Source of the DNA: Motiliproteus sp. MSK22-1
Lineage (GTDB): Bacteria; Pseudomonadota; Gammaproteobacteria; Pseudomonadales; Balneatricaceae
Assembly: GCF_001968815.1 (NCBI RefSeq)
Contig: NZ_MIEQ01000032.1
Span: 1 to 48,708 of the forward strand
Direction of reading: 5' to 3'
DNA length: 48,708 nucleotides
The position numbers were made by a program, and so were the translations under genes. Shown here in pieces: positions 22,236 to 31,287 of this stretch (position 1 is its first letter; each line of letters opens with the position of its first letter). The notes below the pieces were generated by a model. It was not told where the DNA came from. It made no database searches and saw nothing but the letters and a program-made list of their open reading frames with translations.

Positions 22236-23102
22236 TCATAAACCATAATGGCTGACTAAGTTATCAGCCTGTTGATGACTCCTCAGTCGCCAGAACTGAT
22301 GACCTGGATAGAGAGTTGGCTGAGTGATCGTGATCAGGGGTTGATAGCTAAACAGGGTATCCGTTGCTTCTTTGATTTCATTACTGGCGATTACCCGGCA
22401 GTCTCCTTCCTGGCCAGCGCAGTCAAAAATGGTATCCCAGTCAGAGATACCTGGTTGTAACTTTTGCTCGATAGTTAAGGAAGGCTGAATTGCACCTGAA
22501 TATTCTGGCTGTTTGATCAGATGCAGACGACAATAAAAGTGCAGCATCTGTTTTGAGCACCGTTTCAGGTTTTGTTCCATCTCCAAGGCTGCTGTTGCGC
22601 ACTGAACTGGACTAAGACTCTGGCCGCTATCAAAAACGATCAGCAAGGAATTACCTAATTGCTGGTGGATTTCACCACCGTGTTTTTCTGCTATTTGTAT
22701 GCATTGCTGGAGTGGCTGCTTGCTGTGATTTCTAAAACTGGAAAAATATAAAGACAGGAAAAGCAGTGCCAGTGTGCAGTTCTCTGGCAGTAAAGCAGGT
22801 GATGCCTTGTCTACATTGATTTTGAGAGCCAGTTTGGTTTTTTCAACAGGGTGTTCTTTTGGATCTTCACCCAGAGCAGCTATCTCAACACCAAAGAACA
22901 GAGCGAGTTCTCTGGCAGTTCTATAGTTGACTGAATGGCCTGACTCAGCCCGTTTTATTGAAGATATCGATACTCTTATGCGTTTTTGCCGACACTTGTC
23001 TGCCATCGCTTCCTGACTATAGCCCATGTTCTTTCTGAGGTTTTTCAGTTTAGTTCGGTTAAGTTTGATTTTGCCTGGTGATGAGCCCTGCTCTGTATTC
23101 AT
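22236..23102 (-). CDS. XRE-family regulator with degenerate cyclase-like domain
   Basis: The start at ATG 23102 has GAGGA 6 nt upstream and gives 288 aa. Residues about 12-75 form an XRE helix-turn-helix (LKNLRKNMGYSQEAMADKC then VSISSIKRAESG). Residues about 105-185 follow the pattern of class III nucleotide cyclases: a beta-strand, AEKHGGEIHQQLGNSLLIVFDS, then a helix ATAALEMEQNL. However, the metal-binding Asp positions are replaced (LYFSSF), so it is unlikely to be catalytic. The remaining 100 residues are unrecognised. It probably senses a ligand or partner and controls nearby genes such as trxC; that is inference. Confidence 0.7.
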   Translation of the reverse strand: MNTEQGSSPGKIKLNRTKLKNLRKNMGYSQEAMADKCRQKRIRVSISSIKRAESGHSVNYRTARELALFFGVEIAALGEDPKEHPVEKTKLALKINVDKASPALLPENCTLALLFLSLYFSSFRNHSKQPLQQCIQIAEKHGGEIHQQLGNSLLIVFDSGQSLSPVQCATAALEMEQNLKRCSKQMLHFYCRLHLIKQPEYSGAIQPSLTIEQKLQPGISDWDTIFDCAGQEGDCRVIASNEIKEATDTLFSYQPLITITQPTLYPGHQFWRLRSHQQADNLVSHYGL

Positions 23103-23661
23103 GATATTCCTCACGTCAATTAGAATAGTGACTTCGATCAACACTGGGGTAACAGCCGTTTAAGCGGGAACCCCAAAGGAAATAACCTTCTATAGAAACA
23201 GCTACCCTGATGCCAGTAGTGGCGAAATAGGGTTGCCAGAAATTCAGGACTACAAAGAAGTTTGCTGAACAGCCTGTTTGGAGTGATCTCAGGTCGTACG
23301 ACAGCCAACCGACAATGCTTGATTCAGTGAGGTCAGTGGGCGGTGTATGAGGTGGTGGAGTAGCCATATCATTGGCTGAGAACATTCCATGTCTGTTAAC
23401 TTAATTCCTCTGGCACTTTTTGAGCTTGCCTGACCAATACTTGTGGTAAGCATCCCGCGATATATGTTCTGCCGGAAGCATAGTCTAGTGATGTAACTAA
23501 GTACAACTCAGTTAAGTGGAATAAGCATATAAAAAAAGATCATGAGGGATTAACCCTGTAAAGGAAAAAGGATGGTCTATAGTTAACTTCCCCCTGTAAC
23601 AAAGAATACTGGTAGCTTGAGCCCTGTTGGAAACAGCAGGGCTCCTTTATAGATTTTATCA
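23103..23661. other. intergenic region between XRE gene and rarD
   Basis: This region of about 560 bp is upstream of the XRE gene and downstream of rarD, both on the minus strand. A minus-strand frame of 89 codons (23116-23385) ends 13 bp before the regulator, but has no ribosome binding site and no recognisable sequence. The hairpin at 23619-23644 is the only structured element I see. Confidence 0.4.
23619..23644. terminator. stem-loop downstream of rarD
   Basis: GAGCCCTGTTG (23619-23629), GAAA loop, CAGCAGGGCTC (23634-23644): an 11-bp stem with one G-T pair and a stable GNRA-type loop. It starts 17 bp after the rarD stop. On the minus strand no T-tract follows, on the plus strand only CTTTATAGATTTT. 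It may terminate weakly or protect the rarD mRNA 3' end. Confidence 0.5.
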
Positions 23662-24597
23662 TCAGGTTTCTATTTTTTTTATCTCCCCTCGATTATTTAC
23701 CACGCCAGTGGGTTTTTCCAGCTTTACTCTATGGGCTCGGCGGCGATAAATTCCCTCCAGTGTGTAGATCAGCAGTGCTGACCAGATGATGGAAAAGCCG
23801 ACGATACGTTGTTGGTCAAATGGTTCATTGTAGATCCATACTCCCAGTGCAAGCTGAATACTGGGCCCAATGTATTGCAACAGGCCAAGGGCTGTCAGAC
23901 TAATACGTCGAGCACTGTAGGCGAATAGCAGCAAGGGGAGGGCGGTTGCGATGCCGGTTCCTGCCAGTAGTAAGTCGTGGCTGATACTCAGGTTGCCAAA
24001 ACTACCACTGCCCTGATAACCCAGATAGAGTAAATATAGAAATGCCGGTAGTGTTAGAAATGAGGACTCCAGAGCTAACCCTTCCATTGATTCAAGTTGA
24101 GATTGCTTTCTAAGCAGGCCATAGAATCCAAATGTCAGAGCTAACCCTATTGCGATCCAGGGAACCTGTCCGTAGCTAAGGGTTAAGTAAAGTACGCCAG
24201 TTGCAGCAACTGTAATAGCAAACCACTGCCACGGACGCAGTCGTTCCTGCAGGAAAAACACACCGAGAACGACATTCAGAAGCGGATTGATGTAATAACC
24301 TAGACTGGCCTCAACGATGTAACCAGCGTTTACCGACCAGATATAAATCATCCAGTTGCTACCTAACAGCAAGGAGCAGCCGAAGGCATTTAACAATACC
24401 TTGGGCTGAGTTCGGGCTTTTGTTATCCAGCTCCACTGGGTGCGAAATAAAAGCAGTACCAGTATAAAGAGCAGGGACCAGACCATCCTGTGACTCAGTA
24501 TTTCAGTCGCGGGTGTCTGATCCACGCTTTTCCAATATACCGGTAAGAAGCCCCAGAGCACAAAGGCTCCGAGGGCAGCGAGAATTCCACTATTCAT
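23662..24597 (-). CDS. rarD: RarD-type EamA/DMT permease
   Basis: This 311-aa inner-membrane protein has about ten TM helices of the drug/metabolite transporter superfamily. The N-terminus (GILAALGAFVLWGFLPVYWK), SHRMVWSLLF, and GSNWMIYIWSVNAGYIVEASLGYYINPLLNVVLG are typical of RarD rather than other EamA proteins. The substrate of RarD is not settled. The start overlaps the stop of the upstream permease by four bases, so the two transporters are co-translated. Confidence 0.85.
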   Translation of the reverse strand: MNSGILAALGAFVLWGFLPVYWKSVDQTPATEILSHRMVWSLLFILVLLLFRTQWSWITKARTQPKVLLNAFGCSLLLGSNWMIYIWSVNAGYIVEASLGYYINPLLNVVLGVFFLQERLRPWQWFAITVAATGVLYLTLSYGQVPWIAIGLALTFGFYGLLRKQSQLESMEGLALESSFLTLPAFLYLLYLGYQGSGSFGNLSISHDLLLAGTGIATALPLLLFAYSARRISLTALGLLQYIGPSIQLALGVWIYNEPFDQQRIVGFSIIWSALLIYTLEGIYRRRAHRVKLEKPTGVVNNRGEIKKIET

Positions 24598-25544
24598 TCG
24601 CTATCGGGCTCCATCGTCAAATTCTTACTGGATGGAATAAGCCATTGTTGAAGTCGATCCCCCCAGTGATAGAGAGACAGACCAAGGCATATCAGTATGG
24701 CCCCCTGAAGTAGTGACATCGTTAAAGGTTCCTGATTCAACAGATTGCCTAAGGTCAGAGCTATAACCGGTGTAATCAGTGTGACTAAGGCTACAGTGGT
24801 TGGAGACAACTTTTGCAGCACGTAAAAATAGCTGACAAATCCCAGAAGAGATCCAAACAGCGCCAAATATAAAATGGCCCAGAATGAACGATTGCCAGGG
24901 TCCAGGGTGGGTAGCTGTCCGTCAATTAAAATCCAGGTCAGCAAATACAGCGGAACTGAGCACCATAGAGCACCAACCGTCTGTGCCAGAGGGTGAATCT
25001 TGATATTAACACCTTTAATCAATACACCGCTGGCGCTGAACAAGGCTACGGCGCCTAATAGCAGGGCTACGCCAGCCAGTCGTCCATCACTCAGATCCAT
25101 ACCGTCACCAAGTACCCTGGCAAGTCCTAGGATCGATATAATCAGGGCTAGCCAACGTACGCCACTGAATCCCTTTTCTTTCAGCCAGATGAAAGCGAAC
25201 AGGCCTGAGATCATTGGTGAAAGGCCAAAAATCAGCGAAATTAAGCCAGAGGGAACCAGGCGTGCTGCCAAATAACAGAGTAACATCGCGCCGTAGATAC
25301 CTAGCACTGCATAACCGTAACTTTTCAGAGCAAGATTGTTCCAGGGTAGGGAGATTCGCCAGAATCGTAATGCCATGGTTCCAACCACTGCTGCAATCGC
25401 CATGCGCAACAGAGCTGCCATCACCGGTGATACCGCCTCACTGCTCCAAACGACAGCCAGGGGGGTTGTGGACCAAACTACAACAACGGTCAAATACGGG
25501 ATGGTTATCGAAGCGTTTGAAATCGACGAATCAGTGGTCGACAC
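24594..25544 (-). CDS. EamA/DMT-family permease
   Basis: This 316-aa protein has ten predicted TM helices and two EamA repeats (roughly residues 20-150 and 165-295). Such proteins usually export amino acids or metabolites, but the substrate cannot be read from sequence. The start is GTG at 25544 with AAGGAG 7 nt upstream; no ATG near the start of the fold fits better. It is preceded by a small ORF plus terminator (25742-25932) that may attenuate it, and it overlaps rarD. Confidence 0.82.
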   Translation of the reverse strand: MSTTDSSISNASITIPYLTVVVVWSTTPLAVVWSSEAVSPVMAALLRMAIAAVVGTMALRFWRISLPWNNLALKSYGYAVLGIYGAMLLCYLAARLVPSGLISLIFGLSPMISGLFAFIWLKEKGFSGVRWLALIISILGLARVLGDGMDLSDGRLAGVALLLGAVALFSASGVLIKGVNIKIHPLAQTVGALWCSVPLYLLTWILIDGQLPTLDPGNRSFWAILYLALFGSLLGFVSYFYVLQKLSPTTVALVTLITPVIALTLGNLLNQEPLTMSLLQGAILICLGLSLYHWGDRLQQWLIPSSKNLTMEPDSE

Positions 25545-25741
25545 GTTTTATCTCCTTATCAGAATTCCCGGCATTTTTGTATTGTCGGGACATGTTCAGT
25601 TGTCAGCAGTGCGGGCAACCTTGGCTGTCACTTTACCTTCCTCGGTTATCAGTGACTTTGGAGCATATCGGCAATCAGAAAATGCAGGTGGTATGCATTG
25701 TCTACTGGGAGTTACACCAGGGACTGCACCCGATTTTGGGC

Positions 25742-25778
25742 ATAAAAAAAGGCCGCAGGTTGAAAACGCTGCGGCCTT
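25742..25778 (-). terminator. strong terminator/attenuator upstream of the EamA permease
   Basis: On the minus strand, AAGGCCGCAG (25778-25769), a 10-nt loop, and CTGCGGCCTT (25758-25749) are followed by T7 (stem end plus 25744-25750). The stem is a perfect 10 bp. It lies 200 bp before the permease GTG and 20 bp after a 44-codon ORF. Its 5' arm can instead pair with GCGGCCT in that ORF (25821-25827), as in amino-acid attenuators. Confidence 0.85.
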
Positions 25779-25797
25779 AAATCCAGTAGGTGCTCAA

Positions 25798-25932
25798 TCA
25801 GTTAAAAACACTCCGAATCCAGGCCGCTGACAGCGGCTCGCGGCATTTCAGCCAGTCGCTGATTGCGACCGACATTGCCGGATTAAGATCTGTCCGCATA
25901 AAGACAGTGTTTTGAGTCGATTGAGTTGCCAT
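25798..25932 (-). CDS. possible 44-aa leader peptide
   Basis: The frame reads MATQSTQNTVFMRTDLNP and ends with ...SAAWIRSVFN. GCCGCT (minus strand, complement of 25832-25837) and AGCGGC (25823-25828) within its last codons form a 3-nt-loop hairpin. The second arm also complements the following terminator. A TTGACA (25964-25969), 17 bp, CACAAT (25941-25946) promoter fits upstream but would make the ORF nearly leaderless. There is no Shine-Dalgarno site. It is listed as a candidate because of the RNA folding, not because the peptide is recognised. Confidence 0.4.
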   Translation of the reverse strand: MATQSTQNTVFMRTDLNPAMSVAISDWLKCREPLSAAWIRSVFN

Positions 25933-26189
25933 AGCAGCTGATTGTGGGTGGAATACTGTATTTTGTCAATTATCTTTAACAAATGTGGGCTAAATATTTA
26001 TCAACCGAAATCTTTTTGTTCTGGTAGGCTGGGAGCCTGCTGAAATACGGGCTGCAGATGATTCATACTATGTTGATGCAGCTCTATGAACCTTATCGAT
26101 TGTTAGCGTTGCTGAGGGTAAATACTCGCAGTTGTCGTAGCCGTTGTAATATCAGTAACCCGTTATAGAAGTAGCTTTAGGAGTAAATC
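25933..26189. other. divergent promoter region before yciA
   Basis: This AT-rich spacer lies between the putative leader ORF (minus) and the thioesterase (plus). The TTGACA-17-CACAAT pair on the minus strand is described with the leader ORF. AGGAG at 26178-26182 is the yciA ribosome binding site. No other structure stands out. Confidence 0.4.
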
Positions 26190-26588
26190 ATGCCATCAGA
26201 GAATGATCACAACACACCGCCGGATTCTATTCCTGCACTGAAGACCATTGCGATGCCTGCGGATACCAATCCGAATGGCGACATTTTTGGTGGGTGGTTG
26301 TTGGCGCAGATGGACTTAGCCAGTGGTACCTTCGCATCGCAGCAGGTGGAAGGACGTGTGGCAACCGTCGCAATCGATGCGATGAGCTTTCATAAACCTG
26401 TCAATGTTGGTGATGAAGTCAGCTGTTATTGCAACGTGGCAAAGGTCGGCCGAACCTCCATTACTATCGAAGTGGAGATATGGGTCCAACGGCATCATTC
26501 CCGAAAAAAGGAAAAGGTAACAGAAGGCCGCTTTATTTTTGTTGCTCTTGATGACAATGGGCGTTCCCGCGAGATTCGTCGCGGATAA
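26190..26588 (+). CDS. yciA: acyl-CoA thioesterase YciA
   Basis: YciA (132 aa, same length as E. coli) is a single hot-dog-fold thioesterase that hydrolyses a broad range of acyl-CoAs in the cytoplasm. The conserved block AMPADTNPNGDIFGGWLLAQMDLASG carries the catalytic Asp region; SFHKPVNVGDEVSCY and EIWVQRH are typical of the family. The C-terminal 30 residues are more polar. It stands alone between two minus-strand units. Confidence 0.9.
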   Translation: MPSENDHNTPPDSIPALKTIAMPADTNPNGDIFGGWLLAQMDLASGTFASQQVEGRVATVAIDAMSFHKPVNVGDEVSCYCNVAKVGRTSITIEVEIWVQRHHSRKKEKVTEGRFIFVALDDNGRSREIRRG

Positions 26589-26702
26589 ACTCATCATTTA
26601 TCAACGTGAAGGGCGCTGTTTTCTCTCCTGCCATAGAGAACCTAAGGTGTTTGAGACGCAGCGTCGTTTTTTTGCTTATCAGGGAACTTATTTACAGGTT
26701 CC

Positions 26703-29700
26703 TTAGGTGTTTTGCTCTCTTTTTTTATTAATTATTTTAATGGCATCAGGTTGTAGTTGAATTTCCTGAGGGGGGACCGGCCGGCCGATGTAATAGCCTT
26801 GAAGAATGTCACAATTCATGGCGTTCAGTACCTGCAGAGACTGTTGGTCTTCTACTCCCTCGGCAACAACACTGAGACCCAGATTATGGGCAAGATGTAT
26901 GGTGGAGTTCACTATCATTTCATTCCGCTTATCTTCAGTCATATTGCGAACGAATGACATATCAATTTTAAGCTGATGAATGGGTAGATCTTTTAGATAG
27001 GCCAGTGAAGAATAGCCTGTACCAAAGTCATCGATGGAAAGCATAACACCAAGGTCATGAATTTCTTTAAGTGATGCCATAGCTCTGGCAGGATCGGCAA
27101 TCAATGCACTTTCGGTGATTTCCAACTCCAGACATTGGGGAGGAACATTATGTTTACTCAGCATAGCCCGCACGTGTTCGGGACAGGCTTCGTCCATCAG
27201 GTTTCGAGTTGATAGATTAACTGCAATATTCAGTTCATGACCCTGGTCTTTCCAGCGTCGCCATTGGGAAAGTGCCTGATCGAGTACCCAAAGAGTAAGA
27301 GGTCGAATCAGATCACCCATTTCTGCCAAGTGTATAAATCGACCCGGGGGAATCATTCCCTGGCTGGGGTGCTGCCAGCGAACCAGGGCTTCAAACCCTG
27401 ATATTTTTTCGCTGTTAAGATCCAGCTGAGGCTGGTAGTGCAACAGTAACTGGTTCTCTCTAATCGCTTCTCCGAGTTCGCTCATCAGCGCTAATCTTCC
27501 CGGGCTATGTTCATCCAGCTCAGAGCTGTACAGAGCATAGGCAACATTCGCATTCTTGGCTAAATACATGGCAACGTCGGCACAGCGTAGTAAAGCTGAG
27601 GGTTCGTCACCATGATCAGGGAAGAGCGAAATGCCAATACTGCAATGGATCTCCAGCTTAATTCCTTCTAACTGGAAGGGCTGGTGCAGGTTTTGGCAGA
27701 CTTCTTTTGCCGTTTTTTCGATGGTCGCTGGATTCTCAACCTGATTGAAGATAATGGCAAATTCATCCCCTCCCAGGCGGGCAATATCTGCACTGTACTT
27801 TTTCAGTGTACTTGAGAGTCTGGGACCAATCAGGCGCAATAACTGATCACCGGTATGATGGCCTAGTGAGTCGTTGACTTCTTTGAAATGATTTAAGTCC
27901 AGCAGCATTAATGCCAACGGTTGTCCTGTTTGCTTGTTACTGTCGATCAGCTCCTGTAACCGATCATTCAGCCAGAAGCGGTTGGGAAGGTGTGTCAAAG
28001 CATCATGCTCTGCCTGGTATTCAATTGCTGAAAGGTACTCCTTGTGTTGAGTAATATCCCGACGGGTACCCCAGATTCGCATTAACTGATTGTTTTCGAT
28101 AACTCCGGAATAAGAGCTGGACAGCCAGATCTGTTGCCCTTGTGGTCCTTCCAACTGAAATTCCTGATTGGTCAGCTGGTAGTCGGTTTCAATCCACTCA
28201 CGAATAAGGTCTCGAATGGAGCGAGGACCGAAAAAATCTTCGGGTGATGAGGCGTACAACTCTTCTAAGGTGCAGCAGTGCATTCGAGCGATAGCTTCAT
28301 TTGCCTCGAGAATGACATAATTACTGAGAATGTATTCAATCTGCTCTTCGGTGGAGTGCGTGATATCCACAGGAGGAATCATCTCTGCACGCCAGATACC
28401 TTCACTACTATTGTTTATAAAGGCGCGGTAACGTTCCTCGCTGGCCACGAGCGCGGCTTCATGTCGTTTGCGTTGCAGCTCGGCTGAAGCTCGGATAGCA
28501 AAAATTTGCAGCAGGTGCCGGTGTAGTTCTGTATCTTCCAGTGGATGTTTGAATAAAACAACCAAGACACCCAAAGGTTCATCATCGCTGTCCAGCAAAG
28601 GAGCTCCGACGTAGGCTTGAATGTCCATTTCTTTGAGCATGCGGTCTTCGGGAAATTTTGTCTGCACGTCTTTGGGAAAGACACAGAGGTTCTCGTCCAG
28701 TACCTTGTCACAAGGAGTCCCCTGTCGTGCATATTGAAAATTGGGTTGTTCTTTCCCTTCTCTATAAACGGACAGGGTGGTCAGGTCGCTGGAACCATTG
28801 TTATGCAGTTGGCCGACAAATGCGTAATTGGCTCCTAGTACTCTGGACAGCTGTTCTAACAGTGATCGAAAAAAAGTTTCTCCAGTAGAGGCTGAAATCC
28901 CTTTGGCTATGTTCAGTATCATTTCATCCCGTTGCTTACGGGCACTGATGTCACGAATACATAATAGGCGGTGACGTTCGCCAGACAGGGTCAGTGGTGT
29001 GAGATTTATCTCAGCATCAAATTCCGACCCGTCAAGCCGACGACAATGGCTCTCCAGAGAGAATTGTTTATTTTCCTGAAGAGAGATTTGAAGTGCATGG
29101 AGTAAGGGGCTGTCGTTAAAAGCGGCGAAGCTGTTGCTGTCATCTGTAGCGAGCTGTTTATCAGTGTTCTGACTACGGGTTTTTTTATTACCCGGACGTT
29201 GCCCGGGAAACAATGTAAAGATAGATCGTCCAACTAAATTATTATCGGCAAACAGCCTGGAGGCGGCTGGATTGCAGTCAACAAAATGATCACTGGAATC
29301 CAAAATCATAATTGCATCTAAAGAAGACTCAAACAGCGTACGATGACGAAGTTCACTCTCTTTCAGTGCCGCTTCGGTTCGTATTCGGTCAGTAATGTCA
29401 GTCGAAATACTGGTGATGGCATAGGTCATTCCTTGCGCATCCCGCACCGGGAATTTTATTGAAAAGTAGCTGCGCAGTTCCCCTGACAGCAAGAGCTGTT
29501 CTTCAAAGGTCTGGACTTCACCGTTTTGAATGACCTTTTGGTCATTTTCAATAAACTGATCGGCCAGTTCATTGGGATAAAGAGCGTGAGGTGTTTTTTT
29601 AAGCAGCTGTTCCTGAGTCACCCCATGGGCTTCCTCGTACTGACGGTTTACCAGCAGATAGCGTCCATCCAGATCCGTCATATAAACCAACGAAGAGCTG

Positions 29701-30692
29701 TTATTCATCAGGTCACGCAGCAAACGTTGCTGACTGCTAAGGGCTGTTTCAGCATCTTTGCGGTCACTGATTTCCAGGAGCATGGCGATCATATCGGCGA
29801 TGGATATCGCAAAGCCTCGCTCGTCCACCTTCCATTGCCTGGGAAGTTCGGTATGTTCGAAAGAAATAATCCCAACGGGGCTACCTTCCCGGGAAATGGT
29901 TACATCCAGCTTGGAAGAGATCCCTTCCGGGATAAGGTAGCGTTGAGATAATACCGCCGTATACCGATGCACTCGGGCATCAGTGACTGCTATTATTTTA
30001 TTCTTCGTAAGCGCTTTGAAATACTGTGGAAACGATTCAGCCGACAGCAAGTCCCCGGCTGTGTGAATGTTCTGACTCAATAAGTACCGTTCTGTGCATT
30101 GCAGGTGTTGCTGTTGATCGCCAAAAAACCAAACAGAAACCCGTTCGACACCCAGGATTTCGGCGGCGCCACAACAGATAAGCTGGAATCCGGCGTCGGT
30201 ATCTCCTTGGGTAATGGCTTCCGAGGTGGCCCATTGCAGCAAGGCAGCCTGTTGTTGTCTGAGTCGGTCTTCGGAAGTCTCACTACTGGGAATGCTGTGA
30301 AGCAGCCCGATCATTCGTTGTGGGAAGCCGTCAGAGGTTTTGACTACTAGTGCGCTAAGTGTCAGAGAGCGTAAACTACCGTCGGTGGTGCGCATTCTGA
30401 AGGTCAGAGGAGCCGGATCGACACCCCTTGATGCTTGTCTGAGTGCCTGGGCAACCTCTTCTCTATCTTCGGCGTAGATACGGTTGAGAAAAGAACGGGT
30501 GCTTCCCTTAAAGTGACCTGTGGAGAAGCTAAACAGGCTGCGTTGGTTATCGGTAACTTCTACACTGTCCCGCGGAATGTCCCATTCCCACAGATCTAAC
30601 TCGGCCTTCTTCAGCAAAGACGCGGGGGGTAAAGATTGAACCGGGTCTACGGGGTCGGGTTCGAGTGTGCTGATAAAGCTTGATCCAGTCAT
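26703..30692 (-). CDS. PAS/GAF sensor diguanylate cyclase/phosphodiesterase
   Basis: This 1329-aa soluble protein has no TM helix. In order: PAS (about 30-135), GAF (150-310), PAS (320-440), PAS (445-585), GAF (590-745), PAS (750-885), GGDEF (890-1055), EAL (1070-1320). The cyclase motif GGDEF is intact at 974-978, but the usual RxxD inhibitory site before it is missing (KYSAD). The EAL domain keeps EALVRW, NLSTRNL, EITES, DDFGTGYSS, KID and AEGVE, so it should hydrolyse c-di-GMP. The sensor inputs are unknown. It may act with the PilZ protein at 35783, though they are not adjacent. The ribosome binding site before the ATG is weak. Confidence 0.9.
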   Translation of the reverse strand: MTGSSFISTLEPDPVDPVQSLPPASLLKKAELDLWEWDIPRDSVEVTDNQRSLFSFSTGHFKGSTRSFLNRIYAEDREEVAQALRQASRGVDPAPLTFRMRTTDGSLRSLTLSALVVKTSDGFPQRMIGLLHSIPSSETSEDRLRQQQAALLQWATSEAITQGDTDAGFQLICCGAAEILGVERVSVWFFGDQQQHLQCTERYLLSQNIHTAGDLLSAESFPQYFKALTKNKIIAVTDARVHRYTAVLSQRYLIPEGISSKLDVTISREGSPVGIISFEHTELPRQWKVDERGFAISIADMIAMLLEISDRKDAETALSSQQRLLRDLMNNSSSLVYMTDLDGRYLLVNRQYEEAHGVTQEQLLKKTPHALYPNELADQFIENDQKVIQNGEVQTFEEQLLLSGELRSYFSIKFPVRDAQGMTYAITSISTDITDRIRTEAALKESELRHRTLFESSLDAIMILDSSDHFVDCNPAASRLFADNNLVGRSIFTLFPGQRPGNKKTRSQNTDKQLATDDSNSFAAFNDSPLLHALQISLQENKQFSLESHCRRLDGSEFDAEINLTPLTLSGERHRLLCIRDISARKQRDEMILNIAKGISASTGETFFRSLLEQLSRVLGANYAFVGQLHNNGSSDLTTLSVYREGKEQPNFQYARQGTPCDKVLDENLCVFPKDVQTKFPEDRMLKEMDIQAYVGAPLLDSDDEPLGVLVVLFKHPLEDTELHRHLLQIFAIRASAELQRKRHEAALVASEERYRAFINNSSEGIWRAEMIPPVDITHSTEEQIEYILSNYVILEANEAIARMHCCTLEELYASSPEDFFGPRSIRDLIREWIETDYQLTNQEFQLEGPQGQQIWLSSSYSGVIENNQLMRIWGTRRDITQHKEYLSAIEYQAEHDALTHLPNRFWLNDRLQELIDSNKQTGQPLALMLLDLNHFKEVNDSLGHHTGDQLLRLIGPRLSSTLKKYSADIARLGGDEFAIIFNQVENPATIEKTAKEVCQNLHQPFQLEGIKLEIHCSIGISLFPDHGDEPSALLRCADVAMYLAKNANVAYALYSSELDEHSPGRLALMSELGEAIRENQLLLHYQPQLDLNSEKISGFEALVRWQHPSQGMIPPGRFIHLAEMGDLIRPLTLWVLDQALSQWRRWKDQGHELNIAVNLSTRNLMDEACPEHVRAMLSKHNVPPQCLELEITESALIADPARAMASLKEIHDLGVMLSIDDFGTGYSSLAYLKDLPIHQLKIDMSFVRNMTEDKRNEMIVNSTIHLAHNLGLSVVAEGVEDQQSLQVLNAMNCDILQGYYIGRPVPPQEIQLQPDAIKIINKKREQNT

Positions 30693-31287
30693 AAAAGATG
30701 TTCAGCCAATAATTAACTGAGTATCGTCCTCACGCAATAGGTAGGTAGATACGAGATTGCCAAATAAGAGATGATCAAGACAGAAGTAGTCAGCCAAAAA
30801 CATGCTTATCTGTATGATCGAATCCTCTTCTGCAAAAACTTCATTAAGCTTTGGTCATTCTCCGATCAATCTGCTTCGTGTTGTTAGCCTCTGGCCAAGT
30901 GGTAAATCGCTTTGCCAACCCGAAGAGCAAAGTCCGTTACGTCTCCAAAAGTCCTTTGTATCCCTAATATAGTTAATATTAGTCGAGAATATCGTTGAGC
31001 TGACTTGAAATTTTGAGAGAAGATAGATTCCTGCTGTCTCCGGGAGTCTATTTTATCGATATTCAGGGTGTATAAAAAATAAGCCAGGACCAGGTATTTA
31101 CTGCGTTAGTATCTGTGGAACCTTGTGGCCAGCAGCCCGCAGCCGGTTGATTTAATCCTGTTGAGTTTTCTTTCAGGTTGTGAAAGTTATTATATTTCAA
31201 TAAGTTATGTTTTTCTTCAGTTTCGGTTTTCAATGACTATTGTCATGGCCACATTCAATGTTTTTTCCGGAGATGTTTTTTTAACAG
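30693..31287. other. intergenic region between GGDEF/EAL gene and cmoB
   Basis: This region of about 595 bp, AT-rich, has the start of the GGDEF/EAL gene at one end and the 3' end of cmoB at the other. I see small inverted repeats only (for example ATGAC/GTCAT near 31233-31246). There is no convincing gene or terminator; the promoter of the GGDEF/EAL gene should lie near the left end. Confidence 0.35.

Noticed and set aside
23116-23385. 89-codon minus-strand frame just before the XRE gene
   Set aside because: No ribosome binding site at a usable distance, no recognisable sequence, and odd composition; probably upstream non-coding DNA.
25590-25780. Plus-strand frame with a CxxC pair (MFSCQQCGQPW...) ending in the terminator
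   Set aside because: It runs opposite to the permease leader, has no ribosome binding site, and its end coincides with the GC-rich terminator stem, so it is likely a shadow.
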